Below, piece by piece: positions 19,513 through 31,620 of a stretch of 64,000 nucleotides of DNA. The position numbers and the translations under genes were made by a program. This DNA comes from Chaenocephalus aceratus. Taxonomy: Eukaryota; Chordata; Actinopteri; Perciformes; Channichthyidae. The notes under the pieces are model-generated. The model was given only the letters and a program-made list of their open reading frames with translations. It searched no databases and was not told where the DNA came from. Location of the stretch: positions 15,300,178 to 15,364,177 of the forward strand of contig CM043797.1 in NCBI GenBank assembly GCA_023974075.1, read 5' to 3'. Position 1 is the first letter of the stretch, and every line of letters starts with the position of its first letter.

Positions 19513-21299
19513 AGAAAATGCTACCATGTATTTAATTCCATACAAGATACTTTTTCCTTTCCCTAGAATCCCTTTGATTCTTTCAGTTAGAATGCATGTT
19601 TTTTATTCAAAACGTTAGGAGATTCATTACCTAGCCCTTGAGCTGTGATATGCAGGTGAATACAATGTTAAGTTACTGTTACAACAAGTCCTCCAACTCA
19701 TACGACCAAATGGGCCGATTGTTCAGGCGCTTATTACGACGAAATATGTTGTTTGTTCAAGCGCTTAATACGTCCTATAATTACGTTTTAAAGTTTTTTC
19801 CCTCTAGTGCTCCCGTTGAATGCTAACGTTACAGATGGTGGTTTATTCGCAAATAAACCTCTCTGTAAATCCTAAATTGTAGGATAGTTTGGCCATTAAA
19901 ACGCTTTTTGATTAGATTTCTAGTGAGAAGTGTATATTGTACTTTTAGAATCCACGTCCAGTCGATATGTAGGATCTATAGTTTGATAGATATTACTTGG
20001 ATGATTTGAGGTGTGCGGCAGCCTCCATGTAAAGTTACGGGTTGAAAACAGTATTTCCGGTCTCGACGTTTTCATAATAAAACCAATGATTAAATGATTT
20101 AACAGTGATATCTGCAGTACTCATCAACTAAAAAACATCAGTTTATCCTTGCATGCCGGGATATGGTGTTTATGCGATATGAAATCGGAAAAACTTTTAA
20201 AAAAATAAAATACTTTATTCCGTGTGTTCTTGCTTTTCTCTTTGGAAGTCATCACATAACGGCATTGTAGTACACGGTTCGGCTGAATTAAATATTACAT
20301 ATCTGCCGTCGATATTTATTTATAGAGCCCTGATCAGAAGACCTTTTGATAAACTGTAAGAAATGCCGACAAAACTGAATACGTGACGTGGATCATAAAT
20401 ATATTAGCAATTACACAACATCTTCCATTTCTTTTCACACAATACGTCTCCTTGCAGTATCAACACTAATTCGGCTGACTTTTATATTTGATCCAATTGG
20501 TAGATAGGCTGTATTTACACCATAACGGTGCACAGCTGATAGAAAGGGATGTTTTTGTAGTTTTTAAAGATATTATTTACTACCTTTCCAACTCCTCATG
20601 CAGTTGACTGTTACAGGTCTATACAGGTTCATGGTACAATGCATAAGCTTCAAATCGAGAGACTGAAACTGTATTTTCCTTTACCGTTCTGTTTTAATTT
20701 CACAATAAAGTTAATAGTCATATTATGTTTGATATTATTGTGTTTTATTAACTACACCACCGGTTTTTTAACCCGCACTGCCTAGTGGCTAAAGCACGTT
20801 ATTGAATGTTGTTGTTGAATACGTTTTATTTGATGAAAACATTTAAATATTAAGAGTAGCCTACATACAAAATTGGGGGAAAGTAGAAGGCATGATAGAA
20901 ATATAGAATATAAAATATCAAGAAGATACTGTAGTGATCTCTACAATAAAACAGTTTAGTGCAGAACGTCCAAAGATATTAACAGGAGGATGTGCAAAAC
21001 AGACAAACTAATAAGGCTTTATTTAAACATTAAAGATTACTTTAAGTTAAGGTCTTCTTTTGAATAACAAAAAAACGTTGGGGTTATCCACAGATAAATA
21101 TGAAGTCTGACAAAGTACTTAACGTCCAATATATTGCATTGTTTATTTTGGCACTTGACAATCACCTTCCCTGAATTTGAATCAGGTGTAACTAAAGTCT
21201 GATTTAAGGGTTGTTTATATTTCACATCATTAATCAGAATCTGAAAAGTAACTCAAATAAATGTAGTGGAGTAAAAATGCCAGGTTAACCTCTGAATTG

Positions 21300-21385
21300 T
21301 AGTGGAGTAGAACAAAGTAGTATGCTGCTGTAACAAAAACATTTCCCAACTTGGGATCAATAAAGTATATCTTATCTTATCTTAA
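21300..21385 (+). mobile_element. retroposon 3' tail with TATCT repeats
   Basis: CTTGGGATCAATAAAGTATA followed by TCTTATCTTATCTTA repeats is a common LINE/SINE 3' end type in fish. The 5' side is not delimited. Confidence 0.5.
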
Positions 21386-22408
21386 GATGATCGATGGCTA
21401 CTGCCACATTTGCAAAATATGCCTAAGTGCATGTTTCAGGCTTACCAATGAACAACAGGAGGGGTCACAGACATAAGACCAGCTGTTAAATAAAGCTCTT
21501 CTGACCTTAGGTGTCATGTGGGTATATTAATTCACCCATTTATTAATTATATGTTTTAAATGTGATAACACCACTGTGTTTCGTATCCCCTAAACCTCCA
21601 GGGTGTACACAGTTTAATACTGGCAACTTCTAATTGTGGGAAATACGAAAACGTCTTATAAAGAGACGTGCCATAGAACATGTTGCGAAACACACACTAG
21701 CCAGCATGTGTAGTTCTGGGGGAAGTTTTGGATAGTCTGCCGTGGTTCCATTCCATTTCATAGAGCTGTGACGCTCAGCGTAACCTTGTCGCACTGCCAC
21801 TCCAACATCCAATCACAGGGCTTGATGACTAATCACAGGGTTTGTAAAGCAAGGTGGATGTTTTAGTCCCAAACGATAGCTGGGGATTATGGGTAGTGTA
21901 GTGTCTTCGGAAACTGTAGTGTCTAAACTTTGTTTCTCTGAATCGAAGGTTAAAAAGACAAAAGCATTGTACACAATTTAAACCAATCAATATTGTGTAA
22001 TTAACAAGGATAAACTGATGTTTTTTAGTGGATGAGTAATGCAGATATCACTGTGTATTCATTTGACAGTGAGGGGAATATATCCGGTTTTATTATGAAA
22101 ACTGACCGGAGACCGGAAAAACTGTTTTCACCCACGCTAACTTTACATGGAAGCCGCCGCATATACACGTTCTCCTGGCGAGACCTCAAATCATCTTCGT
22201 AATATCTATCAAACTATAGATCCTACACATCGACTGGACGTTGATTCTAAGAGTACAATATACACTTCTCGCCAGAAATCGAATCAAAAAGCATTTTAAT
22301 GGCCCAACTATTCCACAATTTAGGATTTTCCAGAGAGGGTTATTTGTAAATAAACGTCCCTCCGGAGCGTTTGCAATCAACGGGCCGGGAGCATGTTGTT
22401 TCTTAAAC

Positions 22409-23163
22409 CAATGGTTCCCAACCTGGGGGGCCAAAGATCGCAGGGGGGGAGCCAGGCCTCAGATGATTTGAGGCCAAATATCATATTTCGACTTTTTTTT
22501 TACATATAATTGTAACGCAATACATGATTGTCACTAAAAGCCTTGTCTCTACATTACAATAAAATATAAAATAATTGATCTATTAATTTTTATAAAAATT
22601 CAAGTTGTATAATTTTTTCTTTAATAGAAATGTTTCTTCTGCCCGTAAAGTGTCCAAACCAGGCTTTTCTGGATAAGCGCATTTTTAAAACATAGTCATT
22701 GTCCATGCCGGTTTCAGTTGGATTATTTGTCACAGTTGCTCCGATCAGATCGGTCTCCTCCATTTTGTAGATTATTTATGACTTTTGAATCCACATAAAC
22801 ACATCGGCAAAATCCGGTTTACTTTGAGCATGTGTTTTAAACAGTTTAATCCCTTTGTGAATTGTTTCCACTTCCGCGCCTTCCTTTCATTTCTTCATAC
22901 AACGGGAATCCAAATGAATTAATCCTGAGTCCAATAACCATCAAAGTCACTTCAATAGTGCTCCTTAATTACGCTTTCATCCTCCTTTAACAAAACACTT
23001 CACATTCATCCAGTTTGTGACAGTAGTTGTAGCATTTTGAGACTTTTAAACTTTAATTACCGCTGTTGTCCCACCGCGTTGTGTGTGTGTGTGGGGGGGG
23101 TGGCGCAACTTCCAACAGGAGTCATTTGAGGGGGCTCTTGGGAAAAAAGGTTGGGAACCCCTG
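22409..23163. mobile_element. hAT MITE nested in the 3.6-kb element
   Basis: The ends CAATGGTTCCCAACCTGGG and, inverted, CAGGGGTTCCCAACCTTTT are flanked by TCTTAAAC (22401-22408) and TCTTACAC (23164-23171), 7 of 8 matching. It lies inside one arm of a palindrome. No coding potential. Confidence 0.88.
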
Positions 23164-23294
23164 TCTTACACGACCACCTCTAGTGGTCGTGTAAGAAACA
23201 ACATACACTTTAAAACGTGTCTCTGGGTCGTAATAAGGGCATGAACAATCGGCCTATATGGTCGTTTTTTGTAGGAGGACAGGCTGTACTGTTA

Positions 23295-25099
23295 ATAGGC
23301 TGCTGTATTACAAGTCATGGAACCTGATTTATATTTCTTCTATTCTCAAATGTTACAAATGGGAGGTTTTAGGTTTGGCTTTGTCGCGAGTGGGCAAACT
23401 AGGATTCGTGGTAAAACAGACTAATATTTAATTCTGCATGAAAGTAACATAAATACATTTGTATCTAGACTGCTGAACTCTATTTCCCAGCAATGTCGCT
23501 TATGTCTGAATGTTTTGGGAGAGTCGAGCTCATAATTTCATGTGCTGTGGGATTTTGTCATCTCTGAAATATGCGACAGGTAGAATTATGCTCCTATTGT
23601 TATTAATAACTACTTAAAAGCCCAGCTTATATTTGACAAATACTTGGGCCTGTTGGAACATGAACAAGGGAAAACTGCCAAACCTCCACCTGCTCTTCTT
23701 CTCCCCAAGGACAAAAAGGTCAAGTCACTTGTATTATTTGAGGAAATGGTAAATTCTTACCCTACGGCCAAAGTTGACTGATGGACTTTCACAACAAAGT
23801 ATAAACTCCAGGCAGTGTGAAACAGCTGGTCACACATTCCTATACTCATGAGCTCCATGAACATACACCGGATAGATCTGGAGTTAGCAGAATTGATTCC
23901 CCTGCATAGCCCATTAAAAGCAGGCAAATGTTTCAACAGAAGATACAAACACATTTATTTTAATCAGGACTCAATCTGATTTTGACTTTATACTATGCTA
24001 TAGATCTTGCAAACACATTCCTGTCATTTGACCCAACCACACCGGTGAAAGGCAAGAAGGCTTTGGGTCGACTAGTTACAAGCTCCAACACAAAACCCTG
24101 TAATCTGAACACTCCAGTCTCTAGAGATAATAACACAGGTAGTCGTACAGGAGGGGGGGGGGGGGTTACCATTGAAAGACTGCACTCAAAACAGCTCACA
24201 TTTCCCTGCAGATATTAAGTCATATCCCTCTGTTCAAATGGGAGTACCATGGATGTTACCAATGGTTGTGACTCATATACTGATTCCGGATGTGCTCAAC
24301 TGTATTTAAGATTATTAAAAGGCCAGAGGGAGAATTAGCAACAACAAAAGGCTGTGTCCTCTCAAACGATAGTGAAAAACATCCGCAACAGTGTTATTTG
24401 GGATGTTGATGAACAAAATAAGTACTTTCCATCTCCTGTCTTGATTTAAAAGCCCAACTGAAGACTGCATACCATTGTCATGTAGCCAGAGTATTTGTTT
24501 GACTTGTAGCTGTAGCCCTAGAAACCCTGAATAGCAAACAGCTGGAAAAGGAGGCTTTCAGTGATAATGCAAGCAGTTTGACTCGTCTTGGAATAGCTTG
24601 GTGCCAAGTTGTGGCACAGGATGCACCAGGAAGCAATGGACTACTACTACTACTACAGTCTTTTCCATAAAGAACAACATGTTTAAGCAACAACAAGAGC
24701 ACACAACAATAACCCAAACCACACAGTCATTTTTATTTGCGGCAGAATTGATTTCACGTTTCTGGAAGGCGGGAAAAGCTGGTGCTGTGAAACCTGTCTG
24801 ACCCCGTCTTGAGAGGCTCAGGTGGTTGTTTGTTATAGAAATTGGTTATTGGAAGAGAGCAACCTTTAGAAGGACGTCAGCACACATCAGGTACAATGGC
24901 CAAGTATACAGCTGGTGTGAGCACTAGCAAGACAGCAGCAACCATTGATTAAGGTGGATGCTGCATTTAGACTGTTAATGCAAACCAAGCTAAGAAATAC
25001 ATCTTTTTTTTTTTACAACATGAATAGTAAATTAGCACCCAATTAACATTATACAAAATTGAGTAGGGTAATATTTGAGCTACTCTGAACAGCAAATTA
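23295..25099. other. sequence without recognised gene
   Basis: Contains a poly-G run at about 24150-24166 and a short ACT/TAC run near 24640-24655. No exon, RNA gene or bounded element recognised. Confidence 0.5.
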
Positions 25100-25194
25100 G
25101 GATGTGGTGCTCCAAGATGGCAGTCACACCAAGACAAGGGTTTGGAGGTACTTTGCCGTACTTAGTTCCCCGCACTTAGTACCCCCATGGAACT

Positions 25195-25391
25195 AAGAGC
25201 CGATCGCGTTCACATCGGAAGAAGTTCCCTGAGGGGAGATTAGGCAAATGAAGCCGCTGACGTCACTTCTTCTTCTGCTTTGGGTTTACTGGCAGGCCGC
25301 AAACAACTTCACGGCGTATACTGCCACTCGAAGTCCCCGGCCGGAAGTCCCCGGAGTTGGGGACTGGCTTCAGTAGAAGCTGCTGGGACTC
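25195..25391. mobile_element. partial inverted copy of the Harbinger-like MITE
   Basis: Matches the complement of 5150-5340, including GATTAGGCAAATGAAGCC, GCTGACGTCACTTCTTCTTC and GGCAGGCCGCAAACAACTTC. It stops abruptly at 25391, where hAT-like sequence begins. Confidence 0.75.
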
Positions 25392-26025
25392 CCAGCAGCA
25401 GATCGGCCGATAGTCACTCTGTGCCGATCGATCGGGGCTCTCTAAAAATGCCGGTCGCGAGAGCCGATCACATTACGTAAAATGATGACGTAAAATACAT
25501 GACACTTTTCTCTGTGCGTGGCAAAACAAGCTCGCCAAAATGGCTTCAACAGTCTGGCAGTATTTTAAGATGTCCGAAAATAAAATAGCGGTATGCAACG
25601 TGTGTGAAGCAGAAATCCTGCAGCTCCACCCGCTGTGACGGACTGGTGAGCGGAGCAGAACACACACTAAGAGTTAGACCTCTGGAACAAGCTAAACTAG
25701 TTATAATTATATTTATTCTTCACTATTGGGTCACTCATTACTGGATCAGTGAGGTGCATGATATCTCTGACATGCTGTCAGGAGAGAGTGAGAGGAGGAG
25801 AGAGGAAAAGAGAGTGCTTCCGCTCATTTCTCCCGTGTTACTATCCAAAGTTAATGTAAACTTGAATAATGTACTTCATTTGAATATAATAATTATGTTG
25901 GTTGTTGTTTGTGGAAGCACCAGTGAATGAGCCCCATTAACTGAGTTTACTCGATCGGATCGGCCCATACTGATCCCGGCGATCGGCCCCAAACTTGGCG
26001 ATCGGAGCATCCCTACCATCCCTAT
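25392..26025. mobile_element. internally deleted hAT element with BED-finger remnant
   Basis: The right part runs into GGCGATCGGAGCATCCCTA, a hAT-type terminus; the left part has related GATCGGCCGAT/GCCGATCGATCGG subterminal repeats. A start codon at 25540 opens MASTVWQYFKMSENK then AVCNVCEAEI to about 25617: aromatic residues plus CxxC, the start of a BED zinc finger. The frame then fails and the His pair is missing, so no functional transposase. The left terminus is not found. Confidence 0.7.
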
Positions 26026-26044
26026 CATTGCTGATGTGTTTCGC

Positions 26045-26045
26045 C

Positions 26046-26083
<38 letters not shown>

Positions 26084-26084
26084 C
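26045..26084. repeat. (CAA)n microsatellite
   Basis: Thirteen CAA units, read as poly-Asn in a spurious frame. Confidence 0.95.
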
Positions 26085-26284
26085 GGCAGATCACAGGGTT
26101 GCTTTCGTGCTCCAGACGCTACTGACCATGCTACAGATGTTAGTGCAACATCTACAGCTCCTCTACCACAACGATCAGCAACAAGTGGACATGGAGAACT
26201 ACATGAACTGCATGTTGCTAAATCCACCGCGGAGAATAAACATAAGGGCAACCAGGCAACCATGCTCGGGGGGTCTTCTTCGCT

Positions 26285-26475
26285 GCTTTTGGTGTATTTT
26301 GTGGCGGAAGTACAGCGCCACCTACAGGCCCGGCATATGTACTACAGCGTCTCCAGCGATCTCGTGTGGACGGACACGTTTCTTGAGCCGATTCCGTGTG
26401 CACGGAAGACTTTTTTTCGACTAAGGTTCGTTTTCATCTCCGTTACGTCTCCGTGTAAACGTGGCCCAATAGTGT
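26285..26475. mobile_element. possible DNA-transposon end fragment
   Basis: Phrases such as CGTTTTCATCTCCGTTACG and CCGTGTAAACGTGGCCCAAT look like a terminal region common in fish DNA elements. Only one end is visible, so class and limits are uncertain. Confidence 0.35.
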
Positions 26476-29400
26476 AAACCCAAAACTTGAACAAAGTGAT
26501 CTATTGGAATGGAATTAGCTGAAACGGTATTGTGGCAATTAAATAATCTAAATTATTCTTATTCAAGTTCACTAAACAAAATGTCTGTAAAGGATGGTAC
26601 TGCAGTGTTTTTCTATCTTATGGGTTGCAAAATAAGCCCTAATTGTGCCTACGGTCTGAACTTAAAAAAAAAAAAGTTATATCCTTTGTAATAAGACTGC
26701 GGGCACTGATTTTGGAGCCCATTTTCTAGCAACAGCTGGTGTCGTTTTGTTTTCTCTAGAGCTCCACTGTATGCAGACTCAGGTCACTGCTTGTGGTGGT
26801 CTTTAAGCTGTATATGGGGTTTTTCTGTACAGCAGATGCTGCAAGTTTTGTTGGTTTAACAAGTCCTTTGTCCACTCTATAGGTTTAGAATGATTTATAC
26901 ACTTCTATGGCCACTGGTTCAACTAAATTCACTAAAAAGGTGAATTGTATATAGTATATTGTATCATGATTGCCTAAATAACAGTTAAACCGTGTCCTTT
27001 TTTCTATTGGGTCAGAAGACAAGATTGTGTTATTTACTTGTTTAGAGGGTCACAACCAAGGTGCTACCAAACACTTCCTGTTTACAGACTTGTAGCTCCT
27101 CATTGACAACCTTTGAAGTCCTTAAAGAGCCGTTAATTGGAAGTATGCGTGAGCCACCAGCCATTGTTCACATACAGGGGGGGTGGATACAGGTTGTAGT
27201 GATTCCTCTGCAGAGGAAGGGCATCTGTGTTTCTTTAAATCTGATATAGGGAGTGGGAGATTCCCATCCATTAAAATGATGAACCACTGTTACCCCATTA
27301 AAAATGAGTCTGTACATGTTTCTGGTTTAACCAGGCAGACTACTTCATCAAATGAGAATGTATTACTTGTTTAGATGAAAGGTGAACTTAAAACGTCGTC
27401 TGAAACGTGCAGGTTTAGCCACAAATCTGTCTTCATTAGTGTGTCAGATGAATACATGCAAGGCCTTTTATATTCTTTGAGGATTTGAATTTGCCAGAAC
27501 AAAGTAAATCTGTTATAATGACTGAATTTAAGCGAACATCCTATGTAACTTAACCTTCCATTTCTTTGTCATTTTCCTTCAAAGGTATTGATGTTCATCA
27601 TGTAACATAATGTGGCAGACCATCAATGATCTGTTTCCTTTCATTATGGTAGCAGTTGTTTTTAGACTCGGATGCAAGCTAAAGGTGCAAAAGTTAATCT
27701 TTTGAAAGTCTTTCCACCTTATCTATAATTATGTGAGACTTCCATCCGATCTGAAGAAATGTTAACTGGGAGACAGCAGGATGAGACAATAACGCAACAT
27801 CATGGCAGTATTATAAGAAAGGCTTCAAACATGCTTTATGTAAAGAAAAAGGCTTAAGCTGCTTTGACAAAACATTGCAACCATGATCAGCAGAGACTCT
27901 GAGCTGTTGACCTTCTCATAGCCCGTTACTGTCACTGTCAGTGAAAAGGTCTCCCCTGGCCACACAGAGCATCAACACCAATCTAGCTTTACATGCCTCA
28001 CATTCCAGGCTTTTACTATTTGCTCCTCCTCAGTCTCAATCTAAACACACCCAACCATTCCCCCCCACTTACATGAGGAGTAAATGTGCCAGACAGTTTT
28101 ATGATTATGGATTTGTGATCAACAGTATCAATGTTGGGTCACACTGGTTGCCAACACACAGGGTTTCTTTTGCAATGGCAATTTGATGCATGCACAAGGA
28201 AATATTATCTACGAGCACTGGCACAGGATGATGTATATGACAAACAGCTGCAAGCAGAAACGAGATAATGTGTGGAGACAACTGAGAATGATCTGCAATA
28301 TAAACTTTGCAATACATTTGGTCCTAAAACTGCCATTTCAAACTCGGTCTTCAGCTCAAACCAAAAGGCATAGGGTTAATATTCAGCTTGTAGGTGTAGA
28401 TGAAAAAATAATAAGTAAAAGTGGCTGAAAGATTTGCATCTCATTGCAGGTATTTTGATTCAAATGACTAATGGGGGTGGGGGTATTTTCTTGTCAGTGA
28501 GAGATAAACATTTGTTCAATTGTTTTGTGCTCAGGTATATTTTCAAAATGTGAGTATAAAAATGATTGGTCAAAATACTTAAACCCATCCAAGCGTGGTT
28601 TGCACATTATATAGAATTTAAATCTTATCACTGCTGCTCTTATTCAGTAATACAGCAATACCAACCAAAAGTGCAATGAATGGATTGTTGATGTCCTTAC
28701 AGCAGCAGCCAACCCACTGCTGGGTGAGCCATTCACCTACCAATCTCAGCCTGGCAGCTGAATGTCCATTTCCTGGCAGCAGAATAAACCAATGCCAAGG
28801 AAATAGAAGAGCAGAGTCCTGCATTAGAAATGTGTTTTCTAAATGTGGATCACTCAGGATCTTCTTCCAGAGACGCTATCATTAGCTTGCAGGTCAGTTA
28901 GTGGGAATATTGAGCTATTCATGTTGGAAAAGTACAGGCAAACAAGCCAACATACACTCAAAAACCACATCTGGGTCAATGTGGAGGCCCATTTTCATCA
29001 ATGTGATTCCAAAAGTCATGAGCAGGAAGTAAGCATTTTAAGTTATTTTGCAATTGAGAACTGAAGGGAGATGTTGACTAATCCTGGTGGACTGGATGAT
29101 GAGCAGCATCTGTGTTCCTGAACCCACCCTGGGAAATAGTTTCTAAACAAAGCTCTCATTAAAAAAGAAAAAAAAACAGTGTTTGCACTTTTTAGATGGT
29201 TTTGTTAGACAGCAACATGTCAATCGTGTACATGCACTTAGGAGATTCAATCTAAATCATATCTGTTGACAGAGACCCATCTTCCCTGAGTACCACCTCA
29301 ACCATAACACCCCTTGAGCTCCCAACTCCTTACTTTGTTGCATTGTGCACTGAAGCAGATCCGTGGTGCATCCTGACACACACGACTACACAAAGCTGGC

Positions 29401-31231
29401 TAGAAAATGTGTTTGCTTCCTCCAAGCTGTCCTGGTCACATTTGCAGTAAAAGGCTCTTTTATTGCCCTTTGGTAAAATGTCACTTGGAAAGTTATATTT
29501 CAGCTTGATTCCAGTCAAAGAACCCCTTATTTAGGCCGTAGACCTTGATATACATACAATTTCCAAAGACTTCATTCACTGATTTGTGCTTTTGCAAACA
29601 GCTGATAATGCCCTTTCTGTTTACACTATGCCAAATTGCATATCTCTACACACGTGCATGTCTTATTCTAACATTTAGCACAGTGTATTACAGTGAATTA
29701 AATGGCAAAGCAAACACATTCAGTGACTGCAATTCCCACCCAAATAAAAAGCTTGATTTTATATTTAGTACCACTGAGAAAAGAATGATCATTTTGTAAA
29801 GCACCAATACTCTTCTTGATCACATTCTTGTCCAGAGTGTTTGTCAATCTAGTGCCTAAATAACTACAGGCTGCACGTGCTACAGGTGAGGATTTGCAGG
29901 TAAAGCCAAAACAAATGCAGAAAAGTGCTGTGGCTTAAGTGGCATTCAATCAAACACGTGCCGTCATGCTGAACTCTGCTGCGTAAAATAGTCCAACTTC
30001 TATAATTGCCTAAGTGTCTCAAAGACCACCTGATCTTTGATGAACTCTGCTGGCTTGTAAATCTACAATATAACCATTGTTCTACTGCAGACTGTGCCTT
30101 TCAATTATTTGAAGCTTATGACAAAAGTCCATGCAAACCAATCATTCCTCTCAGGAGAGTATTTGTGTTAAGTTCAATGATATGGAGAGTAATACTCTAG
30201 TTGCATTAGATTTGTATATAACGTTTGAATAAAGAACTCAGAGTGTGTGTTTTTGTAATGCTTGCTTTCCTCAGTCATAACAGGAGCATTGTTAAGATTT
30301 ATAAGCCTGAAAGCCCAATCCTGACCTCCTGTCCTGCTAACCATTTCCATAACTATGACACCAGATGACCATTTCTCGCCCCTCTCCCCACCACAGGAGT
30401 CACTACGGGGCTTTCAGACACAAAGCCAGGATTTTAAATGAACTCGCACATCATAAAGTCGTCCAACCCCCCTCCAGGATGCGCCTTGGGAATTCTCCTT
30501 GACAATGGCCATCTCATACATTTGCAATTCATCATCTCGCTTTCTCAGCATCACAAACCCACCACCACTTATTTGTCATTACAATGACACAGACACAAGC
30601 CGTCTTGTTTGCATCTGGCAGTGAATGGAGAGCAATACAATGGCTGGCAGCCTGCTGTTGTAGGTGAAGTAGGGCCCTACACTGGAGTGCTACAGGTACA
30701 AACATGAGGTGGAAACCCCACCCTAAACACAGGCTGTGAAGAACCCCAGGATATGGTTACGCCACACAGAGAACATTACATTATAGGTTAAGAGTATGGA
30801 CATGTAAATGAGAATACATTTGAATCTTAATTGCAAAATGACTAACAATTCATTCAGTTGCATCTGATTTCATACATTTAACTACAGTCTCTGAAGCCTA
30901 TGCTCACAGGCCACATGTTGACTCAGTGTGTTGCTGCTGGTGTGATTTAGCACCTCTTTTGGAAAGTGGGAGGTTTGAGGCTGGGGAGCCATTTGTCTCT
31001 TCTATATCTACTAACACAGCCAAACACACAGTGCTACAAAAATACACAGCAGTAAATACAACGACTTACCTTACTGTGCACTATCAGGATGTGTCGCTTC
31101 TGCTTTTCCACAGAAGCCTAAAGAAATCCCACACATCACTGAGAGGGAAATGTAAAGCTTCATGTGAGGGGATTATTGATACTCCTCCTGCAAGTCCACA
31201 GCAGAGTGACTAAGGATGAGATGAAGAACTG
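26476..31231. other. sequence without recognised gene
   Basis: AT-rich, with only short random open frames on both strands. I recognise no exon, tRNA or bounded element. Confidence 0.5.
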
Positions 31232-31251
31232 AGGGAGGGAGGGAGGGGGAG

Positions 31252-31573
<322 letters not shown>

Positions 31574-31620
31574 AGAGTCTTTGCTCCCTCCCTCCCTCCC
31601 TCCCTCCTTCCTTGCTCCCT

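Larger units (their letters stand above)
19682..23286. mobile_element. 3.6-kb hAT-like transposon with long inverted arms
   Basis: The perfect 8-bp duplication TACTGTTA (19674-19681, 23287-23294) encloses ends CAACAAGTCCTCC and, inverted, CAGCCTGTCCTCC, which share ACGACC..(A/T)..GGCCGATTGTTCA farther in. Arms at about 19830-20150 and 21990-22345 are inverted copies (for example CTATAGTTTGATAGATATTA against AATATCTATCAAACTATAG). The middle is AT-rich with only short open frames, so it is non-autonomous. It hosts a nested MITE and a LINE tail. Confidence 0.85.

Noticed and set aside
25995..26477. 160-codon frame with poly-Asn
   Set aside because: Runs from a hAT terminus through a CAA microsatellite into transposon fragments; no domain.
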